From Nocardia sp. NBC_01730 (GTDB lineage: Bacteria > Actinomycetota > Actinomycetes > Mycobacteriales > Mycobacteriaceae), in contig NZ_CP109162.1 of assembly GCF_035920445.1 (NCBI RefSeq), positions 6,138,001-6,202,000 of the forward strand: a stretch of 64,000 nucleotides of DNA, given 5' to 3'. The position numbers and the translations under genes were made by a program. The notes under the pieces were generated by a model. That model searched no databases, was not told the origin of the DNA, and saw only the letters and a program-made list of their open reading frames with translations. This document shows positions 63,995-64,000 of the stretch, piece after piece. Position 1 is the stretch's first letter; each line of letters begins with the position of its first letter.

Positions 63995-64000
63995 CCAGCC

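Overview
The window is high-GC actinobacterial DNA, most likely from Nocardia or a close relative in the Mycobacteriales. The evidence is a fadD32-pks13-accD4 mycolic acid condensation locus, two Emb arabinosyltransferases, DprE1/DprE2, AftA, GlfT1 and GlfT2, the RfbD/RfbE galactan exporter, a Bpa/PafE proteasome activator, an F420-type oxidoreductase and an Ag85-type mycolyltransferase. The bacterial nitric oxide synthase and the frequent GTG/TTG starts fit Nocardia better than Mycobacterium. All assignments come from reading the sequence and recalling families; no search was run.

Layout, left to right. (1) 42-10144: LLM flavoprotein, then fadD32, pks13 and accD4, which activate and condense the two chains of mycolic acid. 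(2) 10215-21354: cyclophilin and two oppositely oriented emb genes. The 3.7 kb between the emb genes holds a Uma2-type protein, a 52-aa ORF, a GT87 membrane glycosyltransferase and decayed pieces (HxlR, galE, a Rossmann-like protein). (3) 21392-28738: an undescribed polytopic membrane protein, aftA, dprE2, dprE1 and a divergent GtrA, i.e. decaprenyl-phospho-arabinose synthesis and arabinan priming. (4) 29006-37841: accessory genes (molybdopterin oxidoreductase, primase-like protein, DUF4282 protein, MarR/MFS pair), then rmlC-rmlA and an esterase. (5) 38160-41563: a duplicated unit made of a secreted-protein gene and rmlB; the second rmlB is only a gutted relic. (6) 41564-48008: DUF2142 GT-C-like protein, GtrB-like GT2, GtrA-like protein, then glfT2 and a short-chain dehydrogenase, separated by two copies of a roughly 115-bp repeat also found upstream of the first emb. 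(7) 48148-53886: Pro/Gln-rich membrane protein, broken rsgA, a YefM-YoeB toxin-antitoxin pair, glfT1-rfbE-rfbD and bpa. (8) 54118-63994: class V aminotransferase-like protein, quinone oxidoreductase, lactate oxidase family protein, MarR, tRNA-Ser, nitric oxide synthase, Ni/Co permease, Ag85-like esterase, aromatic aminotransferase and a dienelactone hydrolase.

Together the genes cover much of mycolyl-arabinogalactan assembly: rhamnose supply for the linker (RmlA, B, C), galactan start, extension and export (GlfT1, GlfT2, RfbD/E), arabinose donor (DprE1/2), arabinan priming and extension (AftA, Emb), mycolate synthesis (FadD32, Pks13, AccD4) and mycolate transfer (Ag85-like). The most interesting parts are the dispersed repeat that ends two genes and sits at the start of a third, the secreted-protein/rmlB duplication with paired CRP-like sites, a complete GtrA/GtrB/GT-C-type module beside glfT2, an unexplained membrane protein between aftA and emb, and a nitric oxide synthase gene whose 3' end runs into a tRNA-Ser.
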